Assembly (NCBI GenBank): GCA_009912235.1
Contig: WNDS01000001.1
Span: 124,001-188,000 of the forward strand
Source of the DNA: Stenotrophomonas maltophilia
GTDB taxonomy: Bacteria > Pseudomonadota > Gammaproteobacteria > Xanthomonadales > Xanthomonadaceae
DNA length: 64,000 bases
Direction: 5' to 3'
The notes under the pieces were generated by a model, which worked only from the letters and a program-made list of their open reading frames with translations, was not told the origin of the DNA and ran no database searches. Made by a program: the position numbers and the translations under genes. Position 1 is the first letter of the stretch. Every line of letters starts with the position of its first letter. Below are positions 35,136-44,277 of the stretch, in pieces.

Positions 35136-36107
35136 ATGGACGCTGAGCACACTCCGCACCGCCCGGTCGACGCCGTCGAGCGCCAGGCACACGCGTGGCT
35201 GGTGCGGCTGACCTCCGGCGAGGCCACCGCCGCCGAAGGCGAGCAGTTCCGCCGCTGGTGCGCGGCCGATCCGGCGCACCGCGCGGCCTTCGCCCAGGCG
35301 CGGCAGCAGTGGGAGCGCATCCGTATGGCAGGGCAGGCCTTGCCCGCGCAGCCGCTGCGCAGCAGCGCGCGCCAGCGCTGGACCCGGCGCGCCTTCCTCG
35401 GCGCCGCCGTGGCCACGCCAGCCAGTCTGGCCGTGGTGGCCGCGCTGCACCCGCCGCTGGGGCTGTGGCCGCCGGTGTCGGCCATGGCGGCCGATTTCCA
35501 TACCGGTACCGGGCAGCGCCAGCGCATCGAACCGGCACCGCAGGTCAGCATCGAACTGGATACCCAGACCAGCCTGCGCCGGCGCAGCAAGAGCCGTGGC
35601 GATGCCTTCGAACTGCTGCAGGGCCAGGCGGCGGTGCAGGCCCGTGGCAGTGCCCGGCTGGCGCTGTATGCCGGCGCCGGCTGCGTGGTGGCCGACGCCG
35701 GTCAGGCCTGGCTGGACGTGCGCAACACCGACGGCCAGGTGCGGGTGACCTGCCTGCAGGGCACGGTGCGCATCGAGCACCTCCAAGGCCGGCTGCAACT
35801 GCAGGCCGGGCAGCAGACCCGCTACGACGAACGCCTCAGCGGCGTGGTGTCCGAAGCGCTGGCCGCCGAAGTGAGCGCCTGGACCGAGGGCATGCTGGTG
35901 TTCCGCCGTGCGCCGCTGGCCGACGTGGTGGCCGAGATCAACCGTTACCGGCGCGGCAAGGTGCTGCTGGGCGATGCTGCACTGGCGCGCGAGCCGGTCA
36001 GCGGGCGCTTCCGCATCGATGATCCGGACGCGGCGCTGGAACAGCTGCGGCAGACGCTGTCGCTCGGGCTGCGTCGCTATCCGGGCCGCATTGCCGTCAT
36101 TGGATAG
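35136..36107 (+). CDS. FecR-family anti-sigma/sigma-regulator
   Basis: 323-aa single-pass inner-membrane protein. Cytoplasmic N-terminal DUF4880 region (AHAWLVRLTSGEATAAEGEQFRRWCAADPAHRAAFAQARQQWERI), a membrane segment near residues 88-108 (AFLGAAVATPASLAVVAAL), the periplasmic FecR domain (TGTGQRQRIEPAPQVSIELDTQTSLRRR, DVRNTDGQVRVTCLQGTVRIE), and a C-terminal STN-like domain (LVFRRAPLADVVAEINRYRRGKVLLGDAALAREPVSGRF). It would pass a periplasmic signal, possibly from the STN-TonB protein, to the ECF factor. Confidence 0.9.
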   Translation: MDAEHTPHRPVDAVERQAHAWLVRLTSGEATAAEGEQFRRWCAADPAHRAAFAQARQQWERIRMAGQALPAQPLRSSARQRWTRRAFLGAAVATPASLAVVAALHPPLGLWPPVSAMAADFHTGTGQRQRIEPAPQVSIELDTQTSLRRRSKSRGDAFELLQGQAAVQARGSARLALYAGAGCVVADAGQAWLDVRNTDGQVRVTCLQGTVRIEHLQGRLQLQAGQQTRYDERLSGVVSEALAAEVSAWTEGMLVFRRAPLADVVAEINRYRRGKVLLGDAALAREPVSGRFRIDDPDAALEQLRQTLSLGLRRYPGRIAVIG

Positions 36108-36163
36108 AGCGTTGCCGTGCAGCCTGCCGGCGCGTGTTCGGGTGTACAGGGGGAACGCCAGGG

Positions 36164-36646
36164 ATGCGCAGCGAAACCGTCGGCGTGCTGGACCTGCGGC
36201 GCAATCTGTCCGCATTGCTCGAAACCATGCAGCAGCAGCCGTTGATGGTGCACCGCTATGGCGCACCGTGGGTCTGCGTGGTGTCCGATGCGTACTGGCA
36301 GCGGCATCTGGCGCTGCTGGATTTTCACCCCGGCCTGCACCCGCTGGCGGACCTACTGCAGCTGCAACGCCAGGCCCTGCCGCTGCTCGAGCTGCCTGCA
36401 CTGCACGACCAGGTGCTGCACCACCGGCTGTGGCACTGGTTCGTCGGCGGCGGTGGCGGGCCGATCGATGGCTGGCACCTGCCGCTGCTGCACGAGCGGC
36501 TGCAGCGCGAGCTGCACGATCCCGTGTGGTGGGACGCGCTGCGGGCGTTCGCACGCCGTGATGACGTGGCTGCCATCGCCCTGCGCAGTGGCGGTGTGCC
36601 GCCACGCGCCACGCTGGATGCTTGCAGGGCGATGACCCGCGCGTGA
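36164..36646 (+). CDS. Phd/YefM-like N-domain plus transposase-like (DUF772-like) segment, copy 1
   Basis: 160-aa protein of no assigned family. Residues 5-45 (VGVLDLRRNLSALLETMQQQPLMVHRYGAPWVCVVSDAYWQ) look like a Phd/YefM antitoxin fold, which normally binds DNA as a dimer. Residues about 85-130 (HDQVLHHRLWHWFVGGGGGPIDGWHLPLLHERLQRELHDP) follow the spacing of the DUF772 region of IS5/IS1182-type transposases (LxxNLLFRWFVGL...VWD...F..NRERL). No toxin gene follows. A second, diverged copy lies 118 bases downstream, between FecR and gspG. ATG 36164 follows a purine-rich stretch. Function unknown; DNA-binding regulator is a guess. Confidence 0.6.
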   Translation: MRSETVGVLDLRRNLSALLETMQQQPLMVHRYGAPWVCVVSDAYWQRHLALLDFHPGLHPLADLLQLQRQALPLLELPALHDQVLHHRLWHWFVGGGGGPIDGWHLPLLHERLQRELHDPVWWDALRAFARRDDVAAIALRSGGVPPRATLDACRAMTRA

Positions 36647-36764
36647 CCGTGGCGCGATGCTGCCACGCAGTGCACATCCTGCATGTCCGGCTGTCGCATC
36701 CACGCCATGTGCTGCGTCTTCTGCAGAGGATGGCGCGCTGTGCGCCACGGAGCGGACAGCAGCA

Positions 36765-37355
36765 ATGAACGATGGCCGCCGCGTGACCATGTTCGACCTG
36801 GACCGGCACCTGAGCCAGGCGCTGGAACAGGCGCGGCACGCACCATTGAGCGTGCAGCGTTACGGGCAGTCGTGGGTGTGGCTGCTGTCCAGCGATGCGT
36901 GGATCGACGCAGCGCGCTGGGGCGCACTGGATGCCGGCACGCACCCGTGGCTGCAGCTACGGCAGGCGGTCGATCCGCACCTGCGAGGCTGGCCGGAACC
37001 GGTGCTGGCCGCGCTGCAGGTCGATGGCATCGGCCGCCGTGAGCAGCAGCGTGCGGCGCTGCTGGTGGCCGCCTATGCCCCGCACACCGCGCAGCGCCTG
37101 CACGATGATCTGCACCACCAGCAGCTGTACCGGCGCTTCATCGGCCTGGATGCCGGCAGCATCGTGTCGCTGCCGGCGTGCGCAGCGCTGCTGCAGGCCT
37201 GCCGCTCGGTGATCGTGATGGCCACGCTGATTGATGCCGTGACGAACGTGCCTGCGGCATTGCTGCGCGTGCTCTGCGCACCGGACAGCGCGCTGCTGCG
37301 CGCACATGCCGGCAGCTTCCCGCAGCAGATTGAAGGCTCGTGTTTATCGTACTGA
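36765..37355 (+). CDS. Phd/YefM-like N-domain plus transposase-like segment, copy 2
   Basis: 196-aa paralogue of the previous gene. The shared N-domain is VTMFDLDRHLSQALEQARHAPLSVQRYGQSWVWLLSSDAW (compare VLDLRRNLSALLE..MVHRYGAPWVCVVSDAYW) and the shared later segment is LHDDLHHQQLYRRFIGLDAGSIVSLPACAALLQACRSVI. The C-terminus is about 35 residues longer. It ends 57 bases before gspG and probably shares a transcript with the type II secretion genes. The pair has normal codon use. The domain assignment is by eye and uncertain. Confidence 0.6.
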   Translation: MNDGRRVTMFDLDRHLSQALEQARHAPLSVQRYGQSWVWLLSSDAWIDAARWGALDAGTHPWLQLRQAVDPHLRGWPEPVLAALQVDGIGRREQQRAALLVAAYAPHTAQRLHDDLHHQQLYRRFIGLDAGSIVSLPACAALLQACRSVIVMATLIDAVTNVPAALLRVLCAPDSALLRAHAGSFPQQIEGSCLSY

Positions 37356-37412
37356 CACATGTACCGCTGACGATGGTGCAGCGGTCTCTTCCAGGATGAC
37401 GAGGGCGGAACA

Positions 37413-37847
37413 ATGCGTAGGCAACGTCGCGGTCGCGGTAAACGGCAACACGGTTTCAGCCTGATCGAGATCATGGTGGTGGTGGTGATCATCGGCATCA
37501 TTGCCGCGCTGATCGTGCCGCGCCTGATGGATCGCCCGGACCAGGCGCGCGTGGTCGCTGCGCGCCAGGACATCGCTGCGCTGATGCAGGCGCTGAAGCT
37601 GTACCGGCTGGACAACGGCCGCTACCCCAGTGCCGAGCAGGGCCTGCAGGCGCTGGTGAAACCGCCGCAGGGCGGCACGATGCCGGTCAGCCCGTACCTG
37701 GACCGCCTGCCGGATGACCCGTGGGGCCATCCGTACCAATACCAGATTCCCGGGGCGCACGGCGAAATCGACGTGTTCTCGCTGGGTGCGGACAGCAAGG
37801 CCGGCGGTGAAGCCAGCAATGCAGATACCGGTTCCTGGCAGCTCTGA
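37413..37847 (+). CDS. gspG: Type II secretion major pseudopilin GspG
   Basis: 144-aa pseudopilin. Prepilin cleavage site at Gly14-Phe15 (KRQHG/FSLIEIMVVVVIIGIIAALIVP) with Glu at +5, followed by the GspG features ARQDIAALMQALKLYRLDNGRYPSAEQGLQALV, LDRLPDDPWGHPYQYQIPG and DVFSLGADSKAGGE (calcium-binding loop). It would polymerise into the periplasmic pseudopilus. First gene of gspG-K-L-M-D-E-F; the minor pseudopilins H, I and J are 12 kb away on the other strand. A prepilin peptidase is not in the window. Confidence 0.93.
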   Translation: MRRQRRGRGKRQHGFSLIEIMVVVVIIGIIAALIVPRLMDRPDQARVVAARQDIAALMQALKLYRLDNGRYPSAEQGLQALVKPPQGGTMPVSPYLDRLPDDPWGHPYQYQIPGAHGEIDVFSLGADSKAGGEASNADTGSWQL

Positions 37848-37856
37848 GGACGGCCC

Positions 37857-38759
37857 GTGCACACGCGCACGCCCCGGCCGATGCGGCGACCCCAGCAGGG
37901 CATGGCCGTGATCGTGGCGATGCTGGTGGTGGCGATCGTGGCGGTCATCGCCACGCTGCTGCTGACCCGCCAGGCGGCGACGCTGCGCGCGTTGTGCAGC
38001 GAGCAGCTGCGGGCGCAGGTGGACATGGCCGTGGATGCCGCACTGGAGCGCGCGGCGGTGCAGCTGCGCCAGGATGCGCGCGCAGCTGGCCACCGTGCTG
38101 CAGGGGCGCTGGGCGCAGCCGCTGCAGCTGCAGGCACCGCTGCCGGTCCACCTGCAGCTGGTGGATGCGCAGGGCCTGTTCAACCTGCGCAATCTGCTCA
38201 GGGAAGGGCGCCCGGACAGCGTGGCCGTCGCCAGCTTCGTGCAGCTGTGCACGGCGCAGGGCCTGGGCCGTGGCGAATGCGAGGCGGCAGTGACCTATCT
38301 GCAGGCGCGGCTGCGCGATGACAGCTGGTCGGCGCAGGCACCGCTGCCGCGTGAGGATGCGCTGCAGCTGGCGCTGGCCGGTGCCAACGCCACGGCCGTG
38401 CAGGCGCTGGTACAGCGCACGGTGATGCTTCCGGCGCACACGCTGCTGAACGCCAACACCAGCGATGCCAGCATCGTGGCCGCCACCGTGGGCAGCGTTG
38501 AGCCGGCACGGCTGCAGGCGCTGCTGGGCGAACGCGACCGGGGCGCTGGTTCCTCAACCGCGGCGACATCGCCAACCGCCTGCACCTGAGCGATCTGCAG
38601 ATGGACCGGGTGCCGCTGGGCATCCACAGCGAATGGTTCCTGGCCGTGGGCCAGGTGCAGGCTGATGCCACGGACGTGCCGTTCCGGGCATTGATCTGGC
38701 GCGAATACCGTGACGAAGAGGTGCGTGTGCAACGGGTATGGACGAGGGTCGGTACGTGA
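37857..38759 (+). pseudogene. gspK: Type II secretion minor pseudopilin GspK, two frameshifts
   Basis: About 300 aa when restored. It has the K-type leader and helix without Glu5 (QQGMAVIVAMLVVAIVAVIATLLLTRQ), then LQLVDAQGLFNLRNLLREG, VTYLQARLRDDSW, and the end WFLNRGDIANRLHLSDLQMDRVPLGIHSEWFLAVGQVQA. Frame breaks: near 38085, in a GC dinucleotide run (two bases lost would restore QDARAQLATVLQG), and near 38545, where one G is missing (RDRGRWFLNRG). GspK caps the pseudopilus tip with GspI and GspJ. The stop overlaps the GTG start proposed for gspL. Confidence 0.82.
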
Positions 38760-39922
38760 AGGCGCATCTGCGGATACAGCTGCCGCCCGTGCAGACACTG
38801 GGCAGCGCATCACCGGTGGACTGGGTGCTGATGCAGGGCACGCAGTGCCAGGCCCACAGCCGCGACACGCTGGCGGTGCTCGGCGCGCGCCAACCGGGCA
38901 CCCCGGTGCTGGCCTGCCTGGACGTGCAGGACCTGATCCTGCTGGACGTGGCGCTGCCGCCGTTGTCAGGCCGCCGGCTGCAGGCGGCACTGCGCGGCGA
39001 GGTCGAAACGCTGCTGCTGGATGATCTGCAGGACGTGGCATTCGGCCACGGCCCGCGTGGCAGCGACGGCGTGGTGCCGGTGGCGTGGCTGGGCGCGGCC
39101 GCACTGGAGCAGGTGCTGCAGGTGCTGGCCGCCTGCCAGCTGCCGGCGCAGGCGCTGTACCCCACGCCGATGCTGCTGCCCTGGGGGGACGGCCAAGCCA
39201 CGGCGTGCGCCAGTGCAGAGCATCTGCTGGTGCGTACCGGTCGCGACCGGGGCATCACGCAGTGGCGCACGCCGGGCGATCCCGTACGGGCACTGGAGGC
39301 GCTTGCCACGCGCCTGGCAGCGGCTGGCATCCACAGGGTGCAGTGGATTGAACAGGCGCCGTCGGGGTGGCCGTCGGCAGTGCCGGCCACGGCGCTGTCC
39401 AGCCACCAGCGGCTGTGCGGTGCGCTGCCTGGCTGGTCGTTGCCGTTGCCGAGCGCGCCGCGGGTGTTTCCGCGGCTGGCGCTGGGGCTGGGGCTGGCGG
39501 CACTGCTGCTGCTCGGGCTGGGCCTGCAGCTGCAGGCACTGCAGTGGCGCGGCAAGGGCCAGCCGCTGCAGCAACAGATGCAGCAGCAGATGCAGGCGCA
39601 GTTCCCGGAAGTGACCGAGGTGATCGATCCGGTGCTGCAGGCCCGGCGTGCGCTGGCGGCGCCGTCGGCGCCGATGGCGGCAGCCGAAGTGCAGCAGCTG
39701 GTGGCCGCCACCTTGCAGGCCGCGCCGGAACTGGGCGGGCAGGTGCGCGTGCTGCACTACCAGCCCGGGCAGCTGACCCTGGATCTGGACGCGCCCGCAC
39801 AGGCGCTGCTGGCCGATGCCCAGCAGCTTGAACGCTGGCAGCAGGCGCTGCGTGCGCAGGGCCTGCAGATGGCGGTAGCGGGCGGCGAAGGCCTGCGCAT
39901 CACGCGCGGGAACGCGCCCTGA
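38756..39922 (+). CDS. gspL: Type II secretion inner-membrane protein GspL
   Basis: About 388 aa bitopic protein. The cytoplasmic actin-like part (LACLDVQDLILLDVALPPLSGRRLQAALRGEVETLLLDDLQD, VPVAWLGAAALEQVLQVL) recruits the GspE ATPase; a membrane helix lies near residue 240 (LALGLGLAALLLLGLGL), and a periplasmic ferredoxin-like domain follows. GTG 38756 overlaps the gspK stop and fits coupling; ATG 38738 (MDEGRYVKAH) is the alternative. Its TGA overlaps the ATG of gspM. Confidence 0.85.
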   Translation: MKAHLRIQLPPVQTLGSASPVDWVLMQGTQCQAHSRDTLAVLGARQPGTPVLACLDVQDLILLDVALPPLSGRRLQAALRGEVETLLLDDLQDVAFGHGPRGSDGVVPVAWLGAAALEQVLQVLAACQLPAQALYPTPMLLPWGDGQATACASAEHLLVRTGRDRGITQWRTPGDPVRALEALATRLAAAGIHRVQWIEQAPSGWPSAVPATALSSHQRLCGALPGWSLPLPSAPRVFPRLALGLGLAALLLLGLGLQLQALQWRGKGQPLQQQMQQQMQAQFPEVTEVIDPVLQARRALAAPSAPMAAAEVQQLVAATLQAAPELGGQVRVLHYQPGQLTLDLDAPAQALLADAQQLERWQQALRAQGLQMAVAGGEGLRITRGNAP

Positions 39923-40464
39923 TGGCCCGCCCAGCGACTGCGCTGGACGGCGCGGCCGGGGCCGGCCGGCGCCGTGTGACGCTCACCACCTGGTGGCGTG
40001 GGCTGGCGGCGCGCGAGCGCGGCATGCTACTGCTGATGCTGGCCGCGCTGCCGGCCACCGCCGGGTGGCTGCTGTGGTTGCAGCCGCTGCTGACGCTGCG
40101 CAGCCACTGGCAGATTGAACTGCCGCGCCTGCAGGCGCAGGCGCAGGCATTGGCGCCGCTGCTGCAGGCGCGCCAACAACAGCAGCGCCGGCACACGCCC
40201 ACGCTGGCCGGCCTGCGTGCGCAGCTGGCAGAACAGGGGCTGGCAGCACAGATACGCATCGAAGCGCGCGGTGGGCAGTGGCACCTGCAGGTGCAGGAAC
40301 TGCCGGCCGATGCGCTGTGGAACTGGCTGCTGCCGCTGCTGGCCGACCCGGCCGTGGCGCTGCAGCAGCTTCAACTGCAACGGACAGGGGATGCGGACAT
40401 GCCAGCGGCACGGGTTTCAGGAAGCGTGGTGATCGGTTGCCAGGCCAGCGGTGGCTGCAGATGA
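39922..40464 (+). CDS. gspM: Type II secretion inner-membrane protein GspM
   Basis: 180-aa bitopic protein: short cytoplasmic N-terminus (WWRGLAARERGMLLL), one membrane helix (MLLLMLAALPATAGWLLWLQPLL), then a periplasmic coiled segment and ferredoxin-like fold (GLAAQIRIEARGGQWHLQVQELPADALWNWLLPLL). It partners GspL in the inner-membrane platform. Family similarity is weak as usual for GspM; gene order and topology carry the call. Overlaps gspL and gspD by one and four bases. Confidence 0.8.
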   Translation: MARPATALDGAAGAGRRRVTLTTWWRGLAARERGMLLLMLAALPATAGWLLWLQPLLTLRSHWQIELPRLQAQAQALAPLLQARQQQQRRHTPTLAGLRAQLAEQGLAAQIRIEARGGQWHLQVQELPADALWNWLLPLLADPAVALQQLQLQRTGDADMPAARVSGSVVIGCQASGGCR

Positions 40465-42833
40465 AGGCGTGGCACAGCCTGCTGGGCAGCACGACGCTGG
40501 CGCTGCTGGTGGCAGCACTGCATCTGCCTGCAGCAGCACAGGCGCAGGCGCAGGCCGCTGCCGCGCGCGACGAGGCGGTGCAGTTGAACCTGGTGGACAC
40601 CGATATCGGCGGCGTGCTGCGCATGGCCGCGCGCTTCACCGGCCGCCAGTTCCTGATCGACCCGCGGGTAACCGGCAAGATGACGGTCGTCTCCGATGGC
40701 TCGGTCAGCCGGGTGCAGGCCTACCAGCTGCTGCTGGGTGCCTTGTGCATGCGTGGCTACGCGGTGGTTGAAACCGGCGGCGTCAGCCGCGTGGTACCGC
40801 AGGCCGATGCCAAGCTGCTGGGAGGGCAGGTGGGCACTGGCGGCGCCGGCGGCGAGGTGGTCACCCGCACCTTCCCGCTGCGCTACGAGAACGCCACCGC
40901 GCTGGTGGCCGTGCTGCGGCCGATGATCAGCGCCGACAACCCGATCACCGCCAACCCGGGCAACAACACCCTGGTCATTACCGATTACGCCGACAACCTG
41001 GAGCGCATCGCGCGGGTGATCGCCAGCGTGGATACGCCGGCCGGCATGGATACCGACGTGGTGAAGCTGCAGCAGGGCATTGCCACCGACGTGGCGGCGA
41101 TGGTATCGCCGCTGCTGGACGCGCAGGGCGCCGAGACCAGCCAGAAGGTGGTGGTGATAGCCGACCCGCGCAGCAACAGCATCCTGCTGCGCTCCAGCAG
41201 CCCGGGGCGTACACGGCTGGCGCTCCAGCTGGTGGAGAAGCTGGACCGCGCGCAGGACGAGTCGGGCAACCTGCACGTGGTCTACCTGCGCAATGCCCAG
41301 GCCACCCAGCTGGCCGGCGTGCTGGGTGGCGGGGTGGCCGGGCAGACCGATGCCGCTGCCATGGGCAGCACCGAAGGCAGCACGCCCGGCGGTGCCGAAC
41401 CGATGCGCAATGCGCCGCCGGTGCAGGCCACCGCGCAGAAGCCGAAGAGCGCGATCGAGTCGGCGCTGCTGGGCGATGGCAAGGAGGCGGCCGGCGAGTC
41501 CGCTACCGGCTTCAGCCACAACGGTATCTCCGTGCAGCCGGATACCGCCACCAACACGCTGCTGATCTCCGCGCCCGAGCCGGTGTACCGCAACCTGCGC
41601 CGGGTGATCGACCAGCTGGACCAGCGCCGCGCGCAGGTGCTGGTGGAAAGCCTGATCGTGGAGGTGACCCAGAACGACGCCGCCGAACTGGGCGTGCAGT
41701 GGATGCTGGGCAACGGGCGCACCTTCGGCGGCACCCACTTCGGGGGCAGCAGCGGTGGCAGCGGCATCAACACCACCGCGCGCACCACGCTGGACGTGCT
41801 GCCGCGCGATGGCCTGAACGTGGGCGTCATCGACGGCACCATCAACCTGCCCGGGGTCGGCCAGGTGCTGAACCTGAAAGCGCTGGCCAATGCACTGCAG
41901 AGCCGCGGCGGCGCCAACATCCTGTCCACCCCGAATCTGATGACGCTGGACAACGAAGCGGCCAGCATCATGGTCGGCCAGACGGTGCCCTTCGTCAGCG
42001 GCCGCTATGTGACCGATGGCGGCGGCGGCAACAACCCGTTCCAGACCATCGAGCGCCAGGACATCGGCCTGAAGCTGAAGGTGCGCCCGCAGATTTCCGA
42101 AGGCGGCACGGTGAAGCTGGACATCTACCAGGAAGTGAGCAGCATCGACGCGGCCAATTCCAACACCAGCGCCGGCATCATCACCAACAAGCGGGCACTG
42201 GACACCAGCGTGCTGCTCGATGATGGTCAGATCATGGTGCTGGGCGGCCTGCTGGAAGACAGCGTCAGCAGGCCGCGACGCGGTGCCCGGGCTAGGCAGG
42301 ATTCCGGTACTGGACGCGCTGTTCCGCAGCGATACCCGGCGGCGCGGCAAGACCAACCTGATGGTGTTCCTGCGCCCGCACGTGGTTCGCGACCCGGTGG
42401 CCGGCCAGCGCCTGACCCGCGACCGCTACGACTACATGCGCAGCGTGCAGGCCGGCGCGCAGCCGGTATCCACCTGGGCATTGCCGGACATGACCGCACC
42501 GCAGCTGCCACCGCAGGACCTGCCGGTGCTGGGGCAGGGCGCCAGCCGCAGCGAGGGCGGGCAGCCGGTGCAGGGCAGTGCGGCCACGCTGTACGCCTCG
42601 GCCGACAGCATCGTGCAGCTGGTGCAGTTCGCGCAGGGCCTGGATGCTGGCCGTTCCGCACAGGTCGTGGCGCAGGTGCGTGCGCTGGGCTGCAGGCGTT
42701 CGCCGAAGCGGCACCGGGCGGCGAGGGCCAGCGCCTGCGCGTGCGGCTGCCACGTGATCCAAAGACCCTGGACCCTGCGCTGCAGCTGCTGCGCACGCTG
42801 GGCTATGTGCCCGAACTGGTGATCGGCCCATGA
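40461..42833 (+). pseudogene. gspD: Type II secretion secretin GspD with SPOR-like C-terminus, two frameshifts
   Basis: About 790 aa when restored. Signal peptide (MKAWHSLLGSTTLALLVAALHLPAAAQA), N0 domain (VQLNLVDTDIGGVLRMAARFTGRQFLIDPRVTGKMTVVSD), N1-N3 domains (RYENATALVAVLRPMISADN, IATDVAAMVSPLLDA) and the secretin core (RRAQVLVESLIVEVT, GVIDGTINLPGVGQVLNLKALANALQ, ANILSTPNLMTLDNEAASIMVGQTVPFVSG, IGLKLKVRPQISEGG, MVLGGLLED). Frame is lost near 42272 and regained near 42693, where one C is missing (CTGGGCTGCAG). After the core, the last 80 residues (SIVQLVQFAQGLDAGRSAQVVAQVRALG ... RVRLPRDPKTLDPALQLLRTLGYVPELVIGP) look like a SPOR peptidoglycan-binding domain, uncommon on GspD. Confidence 0.85.
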
Positions 42834-44269
42834 GCGTGGCCACGCTGCCGCGCCTGCCGTACGCCTGGGTGCGCAGCCATGGCGTGCTGTTGGCCGAAGA
42901 GGCCGGGCAGGCGGTGCTGCTGGGCACGGACGAGAGTGCACCGTGGGCCGTGGCCGAACTGCGCCGCCGGCATGGGCCGCTGCCGTTCCAGGTGCTGGAC
43001 AGCACGCAGTGGCAGCAGCGGCTGGGCGCGCTGTATCGCGACGGCGATGATGCGGCCTCGGTGGTCGGTGCCGCCGAAAGCGAGGTGGATCTGGACCGGC
43101 TGATGCAGGACATGCCGGAGGTGACCGATCTGCTCGACGCGCAGGACGACGCGCCGGTGATCCGCATGATCAACGCGCTGCTGGCACGGGCCGCACGCGA
43201 TGGCGCCAGCGACCTGCACATCGAACCGTTCGAGACCCATTCGGTGGTGCGCTACCGGGTGGACGGCACCCTGCGCGACATGGTGCAGCCACGCCGCGCC
43301 CTGCATGCCGCGCTGGTGTCACGCATCAAGATCATGGCGCACCTGGATATCGCCGAGAAGCGCCTGCCGCAGGACGGGCGCATCGCCATCCGTGTGGGTG
43401 GGCGGCCGCTGGACATCCGCGTGTCCACCGTGCCCACCGGGCATGGCGAACGTGCGGTGCTGCGCCTGCTGGAAAAGGACGCCGGCCGCCTGCAGCTGCA
43501 GCGGCTGGGCATGGCCGAGGACACGCTGGCCACCTTCACCGGGCTGATCCGGCAGCCGCACGGCATCGTGCTGGTGACCGGGCCGACCGGCAGCGGCAAG
43601 ACCATTTCGCTGTTCGCCGCGCTGGGCCAGCTGGACAGCCACGGCAGCAACATCCTCACCGTGGAGGACCCGGTGGAGTATGACTTCGCCGGCATCGGGC
43701 AGATCCAGGTCAACGCGCGCATCGGCATGAGCTTCGGCACGGCGCTGCGCGCGATCCTGCGCCAGGACCCGGACACCATCATGATCGGCGAGATCCGCGA
43801 CCTGGAGACCGCGCAGATTGCCGTTCAGTCCTCGCTGACCGGGCATGGGGTGCTGGCCTCGCTGCACACCAACGATGCCATTTCGGCGGTGACCCGGCTG
43901 GCCGACATGGGGGCGGAGCCGTTCCTGCTGGCGTCCTCGCTGCGCGGCGTGCTGGCGCAGCGGCTGGTGCGGCGGCTATGCATGCAGTGCCGGCGTGCCG
44001 AGGTGGACAGTGCAGGGCACACCACCTGGCATGCGGTGGGCTGCGCGGCCTGCGCCCACAGTGGCTACCGCGGGCGAACCGGCATCCACGAGCTGTTCGT
44101 GGTGGATGACCGGGTGCGAGCGCTCATCCACGAAGGCGAGGGCGAACCGGCGCTGCGGGCGGCGGCGCGCGCGGCCGGCATGCACAGCCTGCGCGATGAT
44201 GGCCAGCGCTGGATCGGCAACGGGGTGACCACGCAGGAGGAAATCCTGCGTGTCACCGGTGATGGCTGA
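42830..44269 (+). CDS. gspE: Type II secretion ATPase GspE
   Basis: 479-aa cytoplasmic hexameric ATPase driving pseudopilus assembly. N-terminal N1/N2 region, Walker A GPTGSGKT at residues 251-258, Asp box (ILTVEDPVEYDFAGIGQIQVN), Walker B region (PDTIMIGEIRDLETAQIAVQSSLTGHGVLASLHTNDA) and a Cys4 zinc module shortened to CMQC...CAAC, typical of GspE. Start overlaps the gspD stop. Full length and undamaged. Confidence 0.95.
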   Translation: MSVATLPRLPYAWVRSHGVLLAEEAGQAVLLGTDESAPWAVAELRRRHGPLPFQVLDSTQWQQRLGALYRDGDDAASVVGAAESEVDLDRLMQDMPEVTDLLDAQDDAPVIRMINALLARAARDGASDLHIEPFETHSVVRYRVDGTLRDMVQPRRALHAALVSRIKIMAHLDIAEKRLPQDGRIAIRVGGRPLDIRVSTVPTGHGERAVLRLLEKDAGRLQLQRLGMAEDTLATFTGLIRQPHGIVLVTGPTGSGKTISLFAALGQLDSHGSNILTVEDPVEYDFAGIGQIQVNARIGMSFGTALRAILRQDPDTIMIGEIRDLETAQIAVQSSLTGHGVLASLHTNDAISAVTRLADMGAEPFLLASSLRGVLAQRLVRRLCMQCRRAEVDSAGHTTWHAVGCAACAHSGYRGRTGIHELFVVDDRVRALIHEGEGEPALRAAARAAGMHSLRDDGQRWIGNGVTTQEEILRVTGDG

Positions 44270-44277
44270 GCACGGCC

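Noticed and set aside
42285-42300. Apparent TAG in GGGCTAGGCAGG within gspD
   Set aside because: It is not in the translated frame: after the frameshift the bases read CCC GGG CTA GGC (PGLG of the secretin).
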